From assembly GCA_913060505.1 (NCBI GenBank), contig CAJXRQ010000008.1:1-64000 (forward strand): 64,000 nt of DNA, read 5' to 3'. Each line of letters starts with the position of its first letter. Within the stretch, counting starts at the first letter, position 1. A program made the position numbers and the translations under genes. The stretch comes from an uncultured Desulfovibrio sp. Lineage in GTDB: Bacteria; Desulfobacterota; Desulfovibrionia; Desulfovibrionales; Desulfovibrionaceae. A model generated the notes under the pieces. That model saw nothing but the letters and a program-made list of their open reading frames with translations, did no database searches and was not told where the DNA came from. Below are positions 52,401 to 60,804 of the stretch, piece after piece.

Positions 52401-53849
52401 TCCAATGCCGTGAAGTTTACGGATACCGGAGAGGTCATGGTGGACGTGAATCCGGCTACCAATGACGACAGTGGCGAAATGTTGCAGTTTTCGGTCCGGG
52501 ATACAGGTGTCGGTATCGACCCGCGCAAGCTGGACTCCGTTTTTGACGTTTTCCATCAGGCGGATAGCTCGACCACGCGCCAATACGGTGGAACCGGTTT
52601 GGGATTGGCTATCTGCCGGAGGCTCGTGGGGCTTATGGGCGGACGCATCTGGGTCAACAGCAATCCCGGGGAAGGTTCTGTCTTCAGTTTTACGGCCAAA
52701 TTGCCGGAAGCCGAGTCTCTTCCCATGTCCCATGTCCCCGATCTTTCCGGTTTCGATATTCTGGTGGTGGACGACAACGCCTCCAGTCGTGATGTGTTGA
52801 CCGAAATACTTACCCTTTGGGGAGCCGAGATCCGTGGGGTGAGCAATGCGGACAAGGCCGTGAAGGAATTGCACGGCAGTGGAACCAAGCCGTTCGATAT
52901 TTTGTTCGTGGATCAGTTGATGCCCGGCAAGGACGGAGTTGCGCTTGCCCATTCCATTCGTGAGGAATTCGGCGTTGAAATGCCCATTGTCATTCTTTCC
53001 CAGAGCTATTTTGATTGCAGCGCCTTTTTTAAAAATCTGGACAATATTTGTTGTTGCCAAAAGCCTTTCAAACGCAGGGACTTGGCCCGTGCGGTGTTTA
53101 CTGCTCTTGGAAAGCCCATGGAGTCCCGGCAGGATGATGCGGAAATCGACAACATGCTGCCCCCCATGAGGATTCTTGTGGCCGAGGACAATCCGTCAAA
53201 CCGTGAGATTGTACGATTGTACCTGTCCGACTCCCCGGTGCACGTGGATATGGTCGAAAACGGTGCCGAGGCCCTGAAGAAGATCGGCCAAAGCCGGTAT
53301 GATGCCGTGCTCATGGATATGGAAATGCCGGTCATGGACGGCTACGAGGCCACGGCAACACTCAGGAAAATGGAAGCCGACAATCCAGACCAGCCTGAAA
53401 CCCCGGTCATCGCGTTGACTGCCCACTCCTTTGCCGAGCATCGTGACCGCTGCCGTGAAGCAGGGTGTGACGATTACCTCGTCAAACCGGTCAAGAAAGA
53501 AACCCTCCATGACGCCTTGCTGCGTTTTGCTCCAAAAGATGCTGAACAGCCTTCAGGCGTCCGGGAGACCGTTCCCGAGATTTTTCGAGGTCTGATCCCG
53601 CGATTCCTGGAACATTCAGTACGCGATAGCCGGGAAATGCTGGCTGCCATGGAGAACAATGATTTCGAGCGCATCCGCAGTCTTGGACACAAGGTTGGCG
53701 GTGCCGCCTATGGATTCGGCATGTCTCACCTCGGGCGAATGTGCCGGGAAGTGGAAAGCCTGGCCGAGGCCAGAGATGCTGCTGCTTTGGACGAAATACT
53801 GGCTGGTCTGGCCTCGTATTTTGATGTGGTGGACGTTAAGTTCAATTGA
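49428..53849 (+). CDS. Beta-propeller (two-component regulator propeller) hybrid histidine kinase with two receivers and HPt
   Basis: 1473 residues, the largest gene here. Export signal at the N-terminus, then at least 13 propeller repeats with the LWVGT(x)GLNRFD pattern (residues about 45-680), which suits two seven-bladed propellers in the periplasm, then a Y_Y_Y domain (NRFQYMLEGFDKEWVDAG) and one transmembrane helix (WWFRVLLICFISLGAFIFF). Inside the cell: HisKA with His876 (MSHEIRTPLNAIIG), HATPase_c, receiver 1 with Asp1162 (ILFVDQLMPG), receiver 2 with Asp1297 (AVLMDMEMPVMDG) and an HPt domain with His1421 (SLGHKVGGAAYGFG). GAGG precedes ATG 49428. No DNA-binding domain is fused, so an external response regulator is expected. 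Confidence 0.93.
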   Translation: MSRALRMLFFCLAFIIFFHVPCRALESGGRFDRLSTEHGLSQSHVLCMIQDSLGFIWVGNYTGLNRYDGKNVKIYKHDLDDERSLSDHNIRSLLEDSKGRLWVGTKTGGLNLFDRKTETFRHYMHDPSNPDSLSGNSVRALYEDSKGRLWVGTFDGLNRFDEETGSFIHYRHDPSDPKSLSSNEVRVICEDVDGHLWVGTEHGLNRFHSKTGTFSRFVHDPADSASLRHDVVLSIFAERPGELWIGTEKGGLSLLDTSSGHCRHFMKPMEVDAIYRDSRDVFWVGTEHGLARRVRGGATHGPWHFDFYRHNPYDPESLPDNEIRVIFEDRSGVLWIGTYGNGACRMSSKMQAFELCRHKPWDSNSLSGPVVSSVWGGKEYLWVANLNNGLSRVNRNTGKIKHFSLSGGNLPSNKINYVVGGSGGLLWVGTNDAGLLALQRPSGKLVSSYRHDPDDPSSLSMNNIWYVFEDSKKRLWVGTSKRGLNLMDPVTGGCVRFQHDDQNPHSLSHNRVRNIYEDSRGTIWVGTNGGLNRFDQKTGGFRHWANDPGDPLSLSNNRVTPLVEGPDGKLWVGTDLGLNRFDDPEKGVFSRFTSEQGLASNAIQGLAFDPEGFLWGSTYKGLFRLDPKSGTVNTFDQSDGLQGNEFWMNSYARTEDGAFAFGGTRGVSVFHPDNVRINNVPPPVVLTGFKVMNKSVPLSRSITWTKRITLSHKDRFFSFSFAALDYNNPQENRFQYMLEGFDKEWVDAGTSNTATYTNFDHGHYVFRVRAANSDGVWNDAGTSVELVITPPYWKTWWFRVLLICFISLGAFIFFKRRLHNLDMQRKQLTREVDARTEDLRREVEDHEQTMKDLREATVAAEEANVSKGVFLTTMSHEIRTPLNAIIGTADLLTETDMNSQQMRYVELLQTSGETLLAIINDILDFSKIEAGQVHLEHIRFRLREEVENATATLSSQAGGKGLELLCRVAPEVADTVLGDPTRLRQVLLNLLSNAVKFTDTGEVMVDVNPATNDDSGEMLQFSVRDTGVGIDPRKLDSVFDVFHQADSSTTRQYGGTGLGLAICRRLVGLMGGRIWVNSNPGEGSVFSFTAKLPEAESLPMSHVPDLSGFDILVVDDNASSRDVLTEILTLWGAEIRGVSNADKAVKELHGSGTKPFDILFVDQLMPGKDGVALAHSIREEFGVEMPIVILSQSYFDCSAFFKNLDNICCCQKPFKRRDLARAVFTALGKPMESRQDDAEIDNMLPPMRILVAEDNPSNREIVRLYLSDSPVHVDMVENGAEALKKIGQSRYDAVLMDMEMPVMDGYEATATLRKMEADNPDQPETPVIALTAHSFAEHRDRCREAGCDDYLVKPVKKETLHDALLRFAPKDAEQPSGVRETVPEIFRGLIPRFLEHSVRDSREMLAAMENNDFERIRSLGHKVGGAAYGFGMSHLGRMCREVESLAEARDAAALDEILAGLASYFDVVDVKFN

Positions 53850-53878
53850 TCCCGCTTGATCCAAGCGCTCGTTGCAAA

Positions 53879-53920
53879 CAAAACGGGGGGTCTCCAGCGA
53901 GACTCCCCCGTTTTGTTTTT
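53879..53920. terminator. Strong bidirectional terminator between the hybrid kinase and ilvD
   Basis: ACAAAACGGGGGG-TCTC pairs with GAGA-CTCCCCCGTTTTGT around a CAGC loop (one bulge), flanked by A-rich DNA on the left and TTTTGTTTTTG on the right, so it can serve both convergent genes. Confidence 0.92.
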
Positions 53921-53936
53921 GCTTTTTATTGTCGCC

Positions 53937-55598
53937 CTAACTTTCAAACACTGCGCCTGTGGCAGCAGATGTTACCTGTCTGGCATAGCGGCGCAGGAAC
54001 GGGGACTTCACTTCCTTGACGACAGGCTTCCAGACAGCCCGGCGTTTTTCCAACTCGGCTTCGTCCACCAGCAGTTCTATGCTGCGTTCCGGGATGTTGA
54101 TTTCAATGCTGTCGCCATCTTGAACAAGGCCGATGAGGCCGCCTGCCGCAGCTTCCGGCGAGATGTGGCCGATTGCCGCACCGCGTGTGCCGCCCGAGAA
54201 CCTTCCGTCCGTGATCAGTGCCACGCTTTCGCCCAGTCCCATGCCGGCGATGGCTGAGGTGGGAGTGAGCATTTCGCGCATGCCCGGGCCGCCTTTTGGT
54301 CCTTCATAGCGAACCACGATGACATCGCCCGGCTTGATGCTTTTGCCCAGAATGGCTTCCACACATTCCTCTTCGGAATTGAAGCAGCGGGCCTTGCAGG
54401 TACGGTGCATCATTGCCGGGGCCACGGCAGACTGTTTTACACAGCAGCCCTGCGGGGCCAGATTGCCGTGGAGAATGGCGATGCCGCCTTCCTTGCTGTA
54501 CGGCTCGTCGATGGGGTGCACGATGCTGGTGTCCCTGTTGGCGGCTTTCATGTCCTCAAGGTTTTCACCCACGGTCTTTCCGGTAACGGTCAGGGCGTCC
54601 AGATGCAGCAGATTCTTTTTGGCCAATTCGGTCATGACTGCGGGAATACCGCCTGCACGGTCGAGGTCTTCCATGTGGTGCGGCCCTGCCGGGGAAAGCT
54701 TGCACAGGTTCGGGGTCTTGCGACTGACTTCGTTGAAGATGTCCAACCCGAGGTCAAGTCCGGCCTCGCGGAACAGGGCGGGCAGGTGCAGCACCGTGTT
54801 GGTGGAGCAACCCAGTGCCATGTCCATGGTCACGGCGTTGTGTACGGACTGTTCGTTGACGATGTCGCGGGGCTTGATGTCCTTTTCCAGCAGGTTCATG
54901 ACGCGCATGCCCGCTTCCTTTGCCAAACGGGTGCGGCCTGCCATGACGGCGGGAATGGTGCCGTTGCCCGGCAATGCCAGCCCGATGGTTTCCGAAAGAC
55001 AGTTCATGGAGTTTGCCGTGAACATGCCCGAGCAGGAACCGCAGGTGGGGCAGGCGGAATGCTCCAGCTCGCAGAGTTCATCTTCGGTCATGGTTCCGGC
55101 CTTGACCCGTCCCACACCCTCAAACACGGTGATCAGGTCCGAGTTGCCACGATTGCCAGCCAGCATTGGGCCGCCCGAAACAATGATGGCCGGAATGTTC
55201 AGGCGCAGGATGGCCATAAGCATGCCCGGTACGATCTTGTCGCAGTTGGGGATGCACACCAGTGCATCAAAAGGATGCGCCGTGGCCATGATTTCCACCG
55301 AGTCCGCAATTATTTCACGGCTGGGGAGGGACATTTTCATGCCTTCATGGTTCATGGCGATGCCGTCACAAACGGCGATAGCGGGGAATTCCATGGGTGT
55401 TCCACCAGCCATGCGCACGCCGTCCATGACCGCGCGGGAAATCTGTCCTAGGTGCACGTGTCCGGGTACAATCGTGTTGGCCGCATGGCATACGCCGATA
55501 AGCGGGCGGTTCATCTCTTCCCGGGTAAGTCCGGATGCATGCATCAGGGAACGGTGCGGGGCTTTTTCCAGCCCTGCGGTCATTTTCTTGCTTCTCAT
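53937..55598 (-). CDS. ilvD: Dihydroxy-acid dehydratase
   Basis: 553-residue iron-sulfur enzyme that dehydrates 2,3-dihydroxy acids in valine, leucine, isoleucine and pantothenate synthesis. The iron-sulfur ligands lie in [11 protein letters not shown] and [19 protein letters not shown], and the C-terminus has the family segments [24 protein letters not shown] and [11 protein letters not shown]. The start ATG 55598 gives the standard [10 protein letters not shown]-terminus with AGGAG 9 bases upstream; the in-frame ATG 105 bases earlier lacks a site. Monocistronic. Confidence 0.97.
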   Translation of the reverse strand: MRSKKMTAGLEKAPHRSLMHASGLTREEMNRPLIGVCHAANTIVPGHVHLGQISRAVMDGVRMAGGTPMEFPAIAVCDGIAMNHEGMKMSLPSREIIADSVEIMATAHPFDALVCIPNCDKIVPGMLMAILRLNIPAIIVSGGPMLAGNRGNSDLITVFEGVGRVKAGTMTEDELCELEHSACPTCGSCSGMFTANSMNCLSETIGLALPGNGTIPAVMAGRTRLAKEAGMRVMNLLEKDIKPRDIVNEQSVHNAVTMDMALGCSTNTVLHLPALFREAGLDLGLDIFNEVSRKTPNLCKLSPAGPHHMEDLDRAGGIPAVMTELAKKNLLHLDALTVTGKTVGENLEDMKAANRDTSIVHPIDEPYSKEGGIAILHGNLAPQGCCVKQSAVAPAMMHRTCKARCFNSEEECVEAILGKSIKPGDVIVVRYEGPKGGPGMREMLTPTSAIAGMGLGESVALITDGRFSGGTRGAAIGHISPEAAAGGLIGLVQDGDSIEINIPERSIELLVDEAELEKRRAVWKPVVKEVKSPFLRRYARQVTSAATGAVFES

Positions 55599-55783
55599 TG
55601 GGGAACACTCCTTGTTTGCTGAGCCGAGAGTTGAATCGGGATTGGCACGGATGTCAAGCAACAGATTGTCCTTGGGGCTGTATCGGATGGTGAAGAAACA
55701 CATCTTTTCGGCAAAAAATCATTTCGCTGTGACATATTCCACGTACCAGAATGATAGAAACCTTTAGCCGAACGGAGGCATCC

Positions 55784-56245
55784 ATGAGGATATGGATCGT
55801 ATGTGCAGTTCTTTTGGCCGGGATAACCGCTTTTGCCCAAGCCGGGGACATGCCCGGTCCGGATGCGGAAGCCCTTTGGACCTACATCACGAAGACTGAT
55901 CCGTATTGCAAGTGGGAATATTGGCCGGATCATCAGGGAATGCAGCCCGGACGCTCACCGCACGGGCCGATGCACGAGATCCGCGTCAATCACACGGCCA
56001 TGGTCAAGGGGCATCCCAAGCAGGCCGGAGCCATTGTGATCAAGGACAACTTCTCGAAGGAAAAGAAACTGCTGGCCGTCACGGTTATGTACAAGATTCA
56101 GGACTACAATCCCATGGCCGGGGATTGGTTCTGGGTAAAGTATGGCCCGGATGGAACCGTGCTCAAGGCAGGAAAGCCCAAAGGCTGTATTGCCTGCCAT
56201 GGTTCCCGGGCGGACATGGATTACATTATGGTTTCGGATCATTGA
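55784..56245 (+). CDS. Exported cytochrome P460-family heme protein
   Basis: 153-residue periplasmic protein. A signal peptide (MRIWIVCAVLLAGITAFAQA) is followed by the P460-like fold (ITKTDPYCKWEYWPDHQGM; HGPMHEIRVNH; DWFWVKYGPDGTVLKAGKPKGCIACH) with a single CIACH heme c motif near the C-terminus. Proteins of this family bind heme c and have unknown or oxidative roles; a lysine crosslink to the heme typical of true P460 cannot be seen from sequence. GGAGG lies 5 bases before ATG 55784. A terminator follows, so it is monocistronic. Confidence 0.85.
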   Translation: MRIWIVCAVLLAGITAFAQAGDMPGPDAEALWTYITKTDPYCKWEYWPDHQGMQPGRSPHGPMHEIRVNHTAMVKGHPKQAGAIVIKDNFSKEKKLLAVTVMYKIQDYNPMAGDWFWVKYGPDGTVLKAGKPKGCIACHGSRADMDYIMVSDH

Positions 56246-56294
56246 TCAGTGCGGCGTTTCGGACGGTTCCTCCTCTCCTGCCGGAATTGCCCGG

Positions 56295-56324
56295 AAAAGA
56301 GCGGTCATTCGGCCGCTCTTTTCT
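56295..56324 (+). terminator. Terminator after the P460-type gene
   Basis: AAAAGAGCGG (56295-56304) pairs perfectly with CCGCTCTTTT (56313-56322), giving a 10-bp stem that ends in its own T-tract. It isolates the downstream PHO-box promoter from the P460-type gene. Confidence 0.9.
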
Positions 56325-56371
56325 ACGTATGAACATCGGGAGGAAAAGCCGATTGGAAAAGGAATTCGTTC

Positions 56372-56415
56372 CTGTCACACAATTGTAACATTTTTTCTGT
56401 CACACAGTTGTAACA
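56372..56415 (+). promoter_or_regulatory. Two PHO boxes upstream of phoR
   Basis: CTGTCACACAATTGTAACA (56372-56390) and CTGTCACACAGTTGTAACA (56397-56415) differ at one base. Each consists of two 7-base half-sites, TGTCACA and TGTAACA, whose starts are 11 bases apart, the layout of PhoB-binding PHO boxes. They lie about 85 bases before the phoR start codon. No good -35 is seen, as expected for PhoB-activated promoters; the -10 is not clear. Confidence 0.8.
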
Positions 56416-56500
56416 ATTGTGGTAGGGGTGCGCACGCGGACTGTTCGTCTGCAAAAAGCCCCGTTTCAGGGCGAATACCGGTTTCGACAATAGGTACCTT

Positions 56501-58297
56501 ATGAGATTGCGTTCTTTTCAGGTTCGTTTGTTGTTGTGGGGATGGACCCTGCTGCTGCTGGCTCTTGCCGCGGCGTTTTACTATTCTTCCACGCTGGTTG
56601 GCACCGAGCTTGTTGGTGAAACCGAATCACTTTCCTGGAAGCGGCTAGATGCCATCAAATGGCTGCTGGATGAACATCCCGTTTTTTCTTCGGAACAGTC
56701 CATGGATCAATGGGCCAAGACCTTGGGCCATAAGATGGGCAGCCGCATTACGTATATCAAAAGCGAGGATGGCCGGGTCATTGCGGATTCCGAAGTGCCG
56801 TTCGATCATATTTCCGAGATGGAGGACCACAGCCACAGGCCCGAGGTTCTGGCGGCCAAGAGTGACGGAAAAGGGCTGAATCTTCGTCATTCAAGTACAT
56901 TGGGCAAGGACATGATCTATGTAGCTTGCCGCGTGAACCGGGCAGGCGGCATGCCTGAGGGAATTCTTCGGGTGGCCGTGCCGTTTTCCCAGGTCCAGTC
57001 CCGTCTCAATTCCCTGCGTATCAATTTCCTGTGGATATTTCTTTCCGTCCTGCTCATCGCCGCTGGCGCAAGCTCCTATCTTTCCCGCAATGTCGGACGT
57101 TCCATACGTACTTTTTCCGAAGCTGCCCGTCAGATAGGCGAAGGCAACTACTCCATGCGATTGCGCGCCTCGCCGGGAGGCGAGTTCCAGCCTCTGGCCC
57201 ATTCCGTCAACGCCATGGCCAAGCGGATTGAAAAGCACATCCAGACCATTGAAGAACAGCGCGGACAATTGCGCGCCATGTTTGAGGGCATGAGTGAGGG
57301 GGTCATGGTGCTGGACGCCGATGGACGCCTTGTTTCCTACAACTCTACGCTGGATGCGATGATTTCCATGCCGGAAACCGCAATCGGGCGGACGCCCATT
57401 GAGGTTTGCCGCCGCTATGAAATCCAGAAGATCGTGGACCGGCTTTTGACCGAAGAAGGGCTGGAAAGGGACAGTGCCGAGATTGATCTTATGGACGGCC
57501 GTGTCGTGGATGTGAGCGGCGTTCCGTATTATGAAAACGACGGCGCCAGAAAGATCATTCTGGTGTTCCACGACATCACGATCATTCGCCAGGCGGAAAA
57601 AGGCCTCCGCGACTTTGTGGCCAACGCGTCCCATCAGTTGCGCACCCCGCTGACAAGCATCAAGGGCTATTCGGAAACTTTACTGGACAACCCTCCCGCA
57701 AAATTCGAAGATGCCCGCGCATTTCTGGAGATCATCGTCAAGAATTCGGACCATATGAACAAGGTCATCTCCAGCATGCTGGCGCTTGCCAAATCCGAGC
57801 AGATGGGTAAAGCGCTTCAGAGCACTCCGGTTTCCGGGCAGGAAATCCTGTCCCGCGCGCTGGATGATCTGGCTCCATTGGGAGCCGAGCGCGGTGTAGA
57901 ATTTTCCGTTGTGGTGCCGGACGACGACCCGCTTATGGTCATGGGCGAGCCGGACGGCGTTTTGCATGTGTTCCACAACCTGATGCAGAACGCGGTCAAG
58001 TACAGCCCTGAAAACGGGACCATAACGGTTGAAGCCCGGCGCGAGAACGGCTTTGTAGCCTTCTCCGTGGAAGATCAGGGACCGGGCATTTCAAAGGAAC
58101 ACAGCCTCAAGGTTTTCGAACGGTTTTACCGTGTCGATGAAAATACCATCGAGGGACACGGCAGCGCGGGATTGGGGCTGGCTATTTGCCGCCGCATCGT
58201 GCAAAACCTCGGGGGCGAAATCTGGCATGACGGCTACGGCGAGGATACACGGGGAGCAAGGTTTTGCTTCCGTCTGAAAACCCCGGCGCAATCCTGA
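56501..58297 (+). CDS. phoR: PhoR-like sensor histidine kinase
   Basis: 598-residue membrane kinase. TM1 near residues 10-30 and TM2 near residues 172-192 enclose a periplasmic domain; HAMP, PAS (LRAMFEGMSEGVMVLDADGRLVSYN), HisKA with His378 (FVANASHQLRTPLTSIKGYSETLL) and HATPase_c (NLMQNAVKYSPENGT; EDQGPGIS; GSAGLGLAICRRIV) follow. The HQLRTPLTSIKGY H-box and PAS placement are PhoR-type, and two PHO boxes upstream plus a phosphate permease gene downstream support control by phosphate. No phoB is in the window. Weak AGGT precedes ATG 56501. Confidence 0.88.
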   Translation: MRLRSFQVRLLLWGWTLLLLALAAAFYYSSTLVGTELVGETESLSWKRLDAIKWLLDEHPVFSSEQSMDQWAKTLGHKMGSRITYIKSEDGRVIADSEVPFDHISEMEDHSHRPEVLAAKSDGKGLNLRHSSTLGKDMIYVACRVNRAGGMPEGILRVAVPFSQVQSRLNSLRINFLWIFLSVLLIAAGASSYLSRNVGRSIRTFSEAARQIGEGNYSMRLRASPGGEFQPLAHSVNAMAKRIEKHIQTIEEQRGQLRAMFEGMSEGVMVLDADGRLVSYNSTLDAMISMPETAIGRTPIEVCRRYEIQKIVDRLLTEEGLERDSAEIDLMDGRVVDVSGVPYYENDGARKIILVFHDITIIRQAEKGLRDFVANASHQLRTPLTSIKGYSETLLDNPPAKFEDARAFLEIIVKNSDHMNKVISSMLALAKSEQMGKALQSTPVSGQEILSRALDDLAPLGAERGVEFSVVVPDDDPLMVMGEPDGVLHVFHNLMQNAVKYSPENGTITVEARRENGFVAFSVEDQGPGISKEHSLKVFERFYRVDENTIEGHGSAGLGLAICRRIVQNLGGEIWHDGYGEDTRGARFCFRLKTPAQS

Positions 58298-58334
58298 AGC
58301 AATTCGGTTTGCCGTCCCCCAAGGAGGGGGCTTG

Positions 58335-59567
58335 ATGGACGTTTACGATATCTTTTTTTACCTGTCGATTCTGGCGGGATTCATGATGGCTTTCAACCTG
58401 GGGGCCAACGACGTGGCCAACTCGATGGCTTCGGCCGTCGGGGCCAAGGCTATCACGGTCCGTCAGGCGGTGTTTATTGCCGGTGTGCTCAATTTTGCGG
58501 GTGCGGTATTTCTCGGCTCGCATGTTACGGCAACGGTCAGCAAGGGCATCATCAACGCCAGTTCGATTGATCCCAAGATCATGATGATAGGCATGTTTGC
58601 GGCTCTTTTGGCTGCCGCGTTATGGGTGCTTCTGTCCACGTTGACGTCACTACCGGTTTCCTCGACACACTCCGTTGTGGGAGCCATTGCGGGCATGGGC
58701 ATCGTTGCCGGAGGCATGGACGTGGTCAACTGGCTCAAGATGGGCGGCATTGTGCTTTCATGGGTAATCTCGCCGTTCTTCGCCGCCGCTATCGGGTTCG
58801 CGGTGTTTTCGCATATCCGGCGTTACATTCTGTATAAAAAGCACTTCATTCAGCAGGCTCGGCGCTGGGCTCCGTTTTGGGTGGCCCTGACCGTGTCGTT
58901 GGTTGTGCTGTCCTTTTTGTATAAAACACCCATTGGGAAAAGTCTGGGGCTGGCCTGGCCGATATCTCTCGGCATTGCGCTGGTGCTCGCGCTCTGTACA
59001 TGGGCGCTGGCCCGTGTCTGGGCTGGCCGTGTTGTCAGGGACGTGGAAGAAGGCGCCGAAGGTGTCGAACGTGTTTTTCGCAAGATGCAGGTGGGCACCT
59101 CCTGCTATGTGGCGCTTTCCCAGGGAGCCAACGACGTGGCCAATGCCATCGGTCCTGTGGCCGCCATTTACCTGATCGCCAAGGAACATGTGCTGCTGGG
59201 CAAGGCCGAGGTGCCGCTTTCCATGCTGGTGCTTGGCGGCGTAGGCATTGCCGTGGGTATTGCCCTTCTCGGGCACAAGGTCATGGGCACGGTGGGCAGC
59301 AAGATAACCACCCTGACCAACACTCGCGGATTTGCCGTGGACTTCGGTGCAGCCAGCACGGTTCTGGTGGCCTCAAATCTCGGGTTGCCGGTTTCCACGA
59401 CCCATGCCGCTGTCGGTGCGGTAGTCGGCGTTGGCATTGCGCGCGGTTTTAGTGCTGTCGATTTTCGCGTTTTGGGCCGCATTGTGATTTACTGGCTGCT
59501 GACCGTCCCCATTGCGGCCTTGACAAGTATCGTCATTTTTGAGCTTTTAAAATGGATGTGCCTGTAG
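58335..59567 (+). CDS. pit: Inorganic phosphate transporter, PiT family
   Basis: 410-residue integral membrane permease with about ten hydrophobic segments and the two inverted PiT signature repeats, FNLGANDVANSMASAVGAKAI near the N-terminus and SQGANDVANAIGPVAAIYL in the second half, each ending in an SSTHS/STTHAAVGA motif (PVSSTHSVVGAI, PVSTTHAAVGAVVG). It imports metal-phosphate with protons or sodium. AAGGAGG lies 8 bases before ATG 58335. It follows phoR by 37 bases and precedes the DUF47 gene by 27, a common pit-DUF47 pairing. Confidence 0.95.
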   Translation: MDVYDIFFYLSILAGFMMAFNLGANDVANSMASAVGAKAITVRQAVFIAGVLNFAGAVFLGSHVTATVSKGIINASSIDPKIMMIGMFAALLAAALWVLLSTLTSLPVSSTHSVVGAIAGMGIVAGGMDVVNWLKMGGIVLSWVISPFFAAAIGFAVFSHIRRYILYKKHFIQQARRWAPFWVALTVSLVVLSFLYKTPIGKSLGLAWPISLGIALVLALCTWALARVWAGRVVRDVEEGAEGVERVFRKMQVGTSCYVALSQGANDVANAIGPVAAIYLIAKEHVLLGKAEVPLSMLVLGGVGIAVGIALLGHKVMGTVGSKITTLTNTRGFAVDFGAASTVLVASNLGLPVSTTHAAVGAVVGVGIARGFSAVDFRVLGRIVIYWLLTVPIAALTSIVIFELLKWMCL

Positions 59568-59594
59568 GCGCAAAAAAATATACGGAGCCACACC

Positions 59595-60269
59595 ATGTTT
59601 TTGAAGATTCCCTTTTTCGGATTGATCGCCAAACGTTCTCCCATGGACAGCCTCATCGAGCATTATGATAAAATTTCCGAGTGCGTGGCGACCATTGATG
59701 AATCGTTGGAATGCTATGTCTCCGGCGGCGTTTGCCGGGAATTCGAGGAGTTGACCAAGACGATCGATACGATCGAAAACCATGCGGACAAGATCAAGCG
59801 GAATATCCGCAACCATCTGCCCAGAGGTCTGTTCATGGCCGTGGATAAGGGGACGTTCCTCAACTATACGAAGTTTCAGGATAATGTCCTTGACGCCTCG
59901 CAGGATGCCCTGCACTGGCTGGGCATGCGCCCCGTGCCAATCCCGGAAGAGTTCCAGAAGGACCTCATCAACCTGCTGGACAGTGTGCGTCATGTCACCG
60001 AATTGCTTGGCCCCGCTTTGAAATCCACCATCGCTTTGGTGCATGGCGAATCTCTGGACCGTTCCGGTACCAAGGACAATTACCGGAAGGTCCGCCACGA
60101 GCGTGAGGTTATCCGCAAGTCCGCCAACAGGCTGCAAAGCAAGATTTACAATTCGGATATGGATTTCAAGGATATCTACCAGATCCTTCACTTTATCGAT
60201 TGTTTGAGCGAAATGGGTCACAACTGCGAAAACTGCGTTGATTCGCTGCGGAACATGATAGCTCGCTAG
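59595..60269 (+). CDS. DUF47 (PhoU-like) family protein, partner of the phosphate transporter
   Basis: 224-residue all-helical protein of the DUF47 / TIGR00153 type, related to PhoU (ENHADKIKRNIRNHLPRGLFMAVDKGTFLNY is the conserved core). Such proteins usually accompany PiT genes and are thought to regulate them. ATG 59595 starts MFLKIPFFGLIAKRSP as in the family. It is last in the phoR-pit unit, followed by a terminator, so it should be under the same PHO boxes. Confidence 0.93.
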   Translation: MFLKIPFFGLIAKRSPMDSLIEHYDKISECVATIDESLECYVSGGVCREFEELTKTIDTIENHADKIKRNIRNHLPRGLFMAVDKGTFLNYTKFQDNVLDASQDALHWLGMRPVPIPEEFQKDLINLLDSVRHVTELLGPALKSTIALVHGESLDRSGTKDNYRKVRHEREVIRKSANRLQSKIYNSDMDFKDIYQILHFIDCLSEMGHNCENCVDSLRNMIAR

Positions 60270-60305
60270 CTACAGTTTGTAGCATTTCGGTTTGAAATCA
60301 GTCTG

Positions 60306-60337
60306 CGGCGGTCCCGGTTTCGGGGCCGCCGTTTTTT
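60306..60337 (+). terminator. Terminator of the phoR-pit-DUF47 operon
   Basis: CGGCGGTCCC (60306-60315) pairs with GGGGCCGCCG (60322-60331, one T-G pair) around a 6-base loop, followed by six T residues. Confidence 0.92.
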
Positions 60338-60430
60338 CTTTGCGCGATTTCAGATCAAAAACGTCCTGATTGCCTCCTTGCCGGAAAGCCTGTTGCCGCT
60401 GGCGCATATTTACGGTAAATCCATTTCCCT

Positions 60431-60784
60431 ATGCATGAAATGTCCATCGTTCAAAGCATACTGGCTATTCTCAAGGATGAAATGGTCAAACGCGACATCT
60501 CGCGGCTCAAACGTGTTGTTCTCAAGAACGGCGCATTGGCCGGGGTGGTGTCCGAATCCATGGAATTCTGTTGGACCGCATTGGTACCGGGAACCGAGTT
60601 TGAGGATACGGTGCTGGAGTTGAGCGAGATTCCCCTGAAGCTGCGGTGCGGGAAATGTGGCGAGGAGTTTTTTCCGGACGATATTCGCTATACCCCATGC
60701 CCCCAGTGCGAGACGGTCATAGGCCACGATGTTTTGGAGGGGAAGGAATTGTATATTGATTTTGTGGAACCCGCCGAGGAGTAG
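60431..60784 (+). CDS. hypA: Hydrogenase maturation nickel metallochaperone HypA
   Basis: 117-residue protein that, with HypB, inserts nickel into [NiFe] hydrogenases. The N-terminal nickel-binding MHEMS is present and the zinc site has two CxxC knuckles (CGKC and CPQC) 24 residues apart. Length and sequence are typical. It is 20 bases before hypB. Confidence 0.96.
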   Translation: MHEMSIVQSILAILKDEMVKRDISRLKRVVLKNGALAGVVSESMEFCWTALVPGTEFEDTVLELSEIPLKLRCGKCGEEFFPDDIRYTPCPQCETVIGHDVLEGKELYIDFVEPAEE

Positions 60785-60804
60785 GGCGGTATAAGGAGCC
60801 TGCG

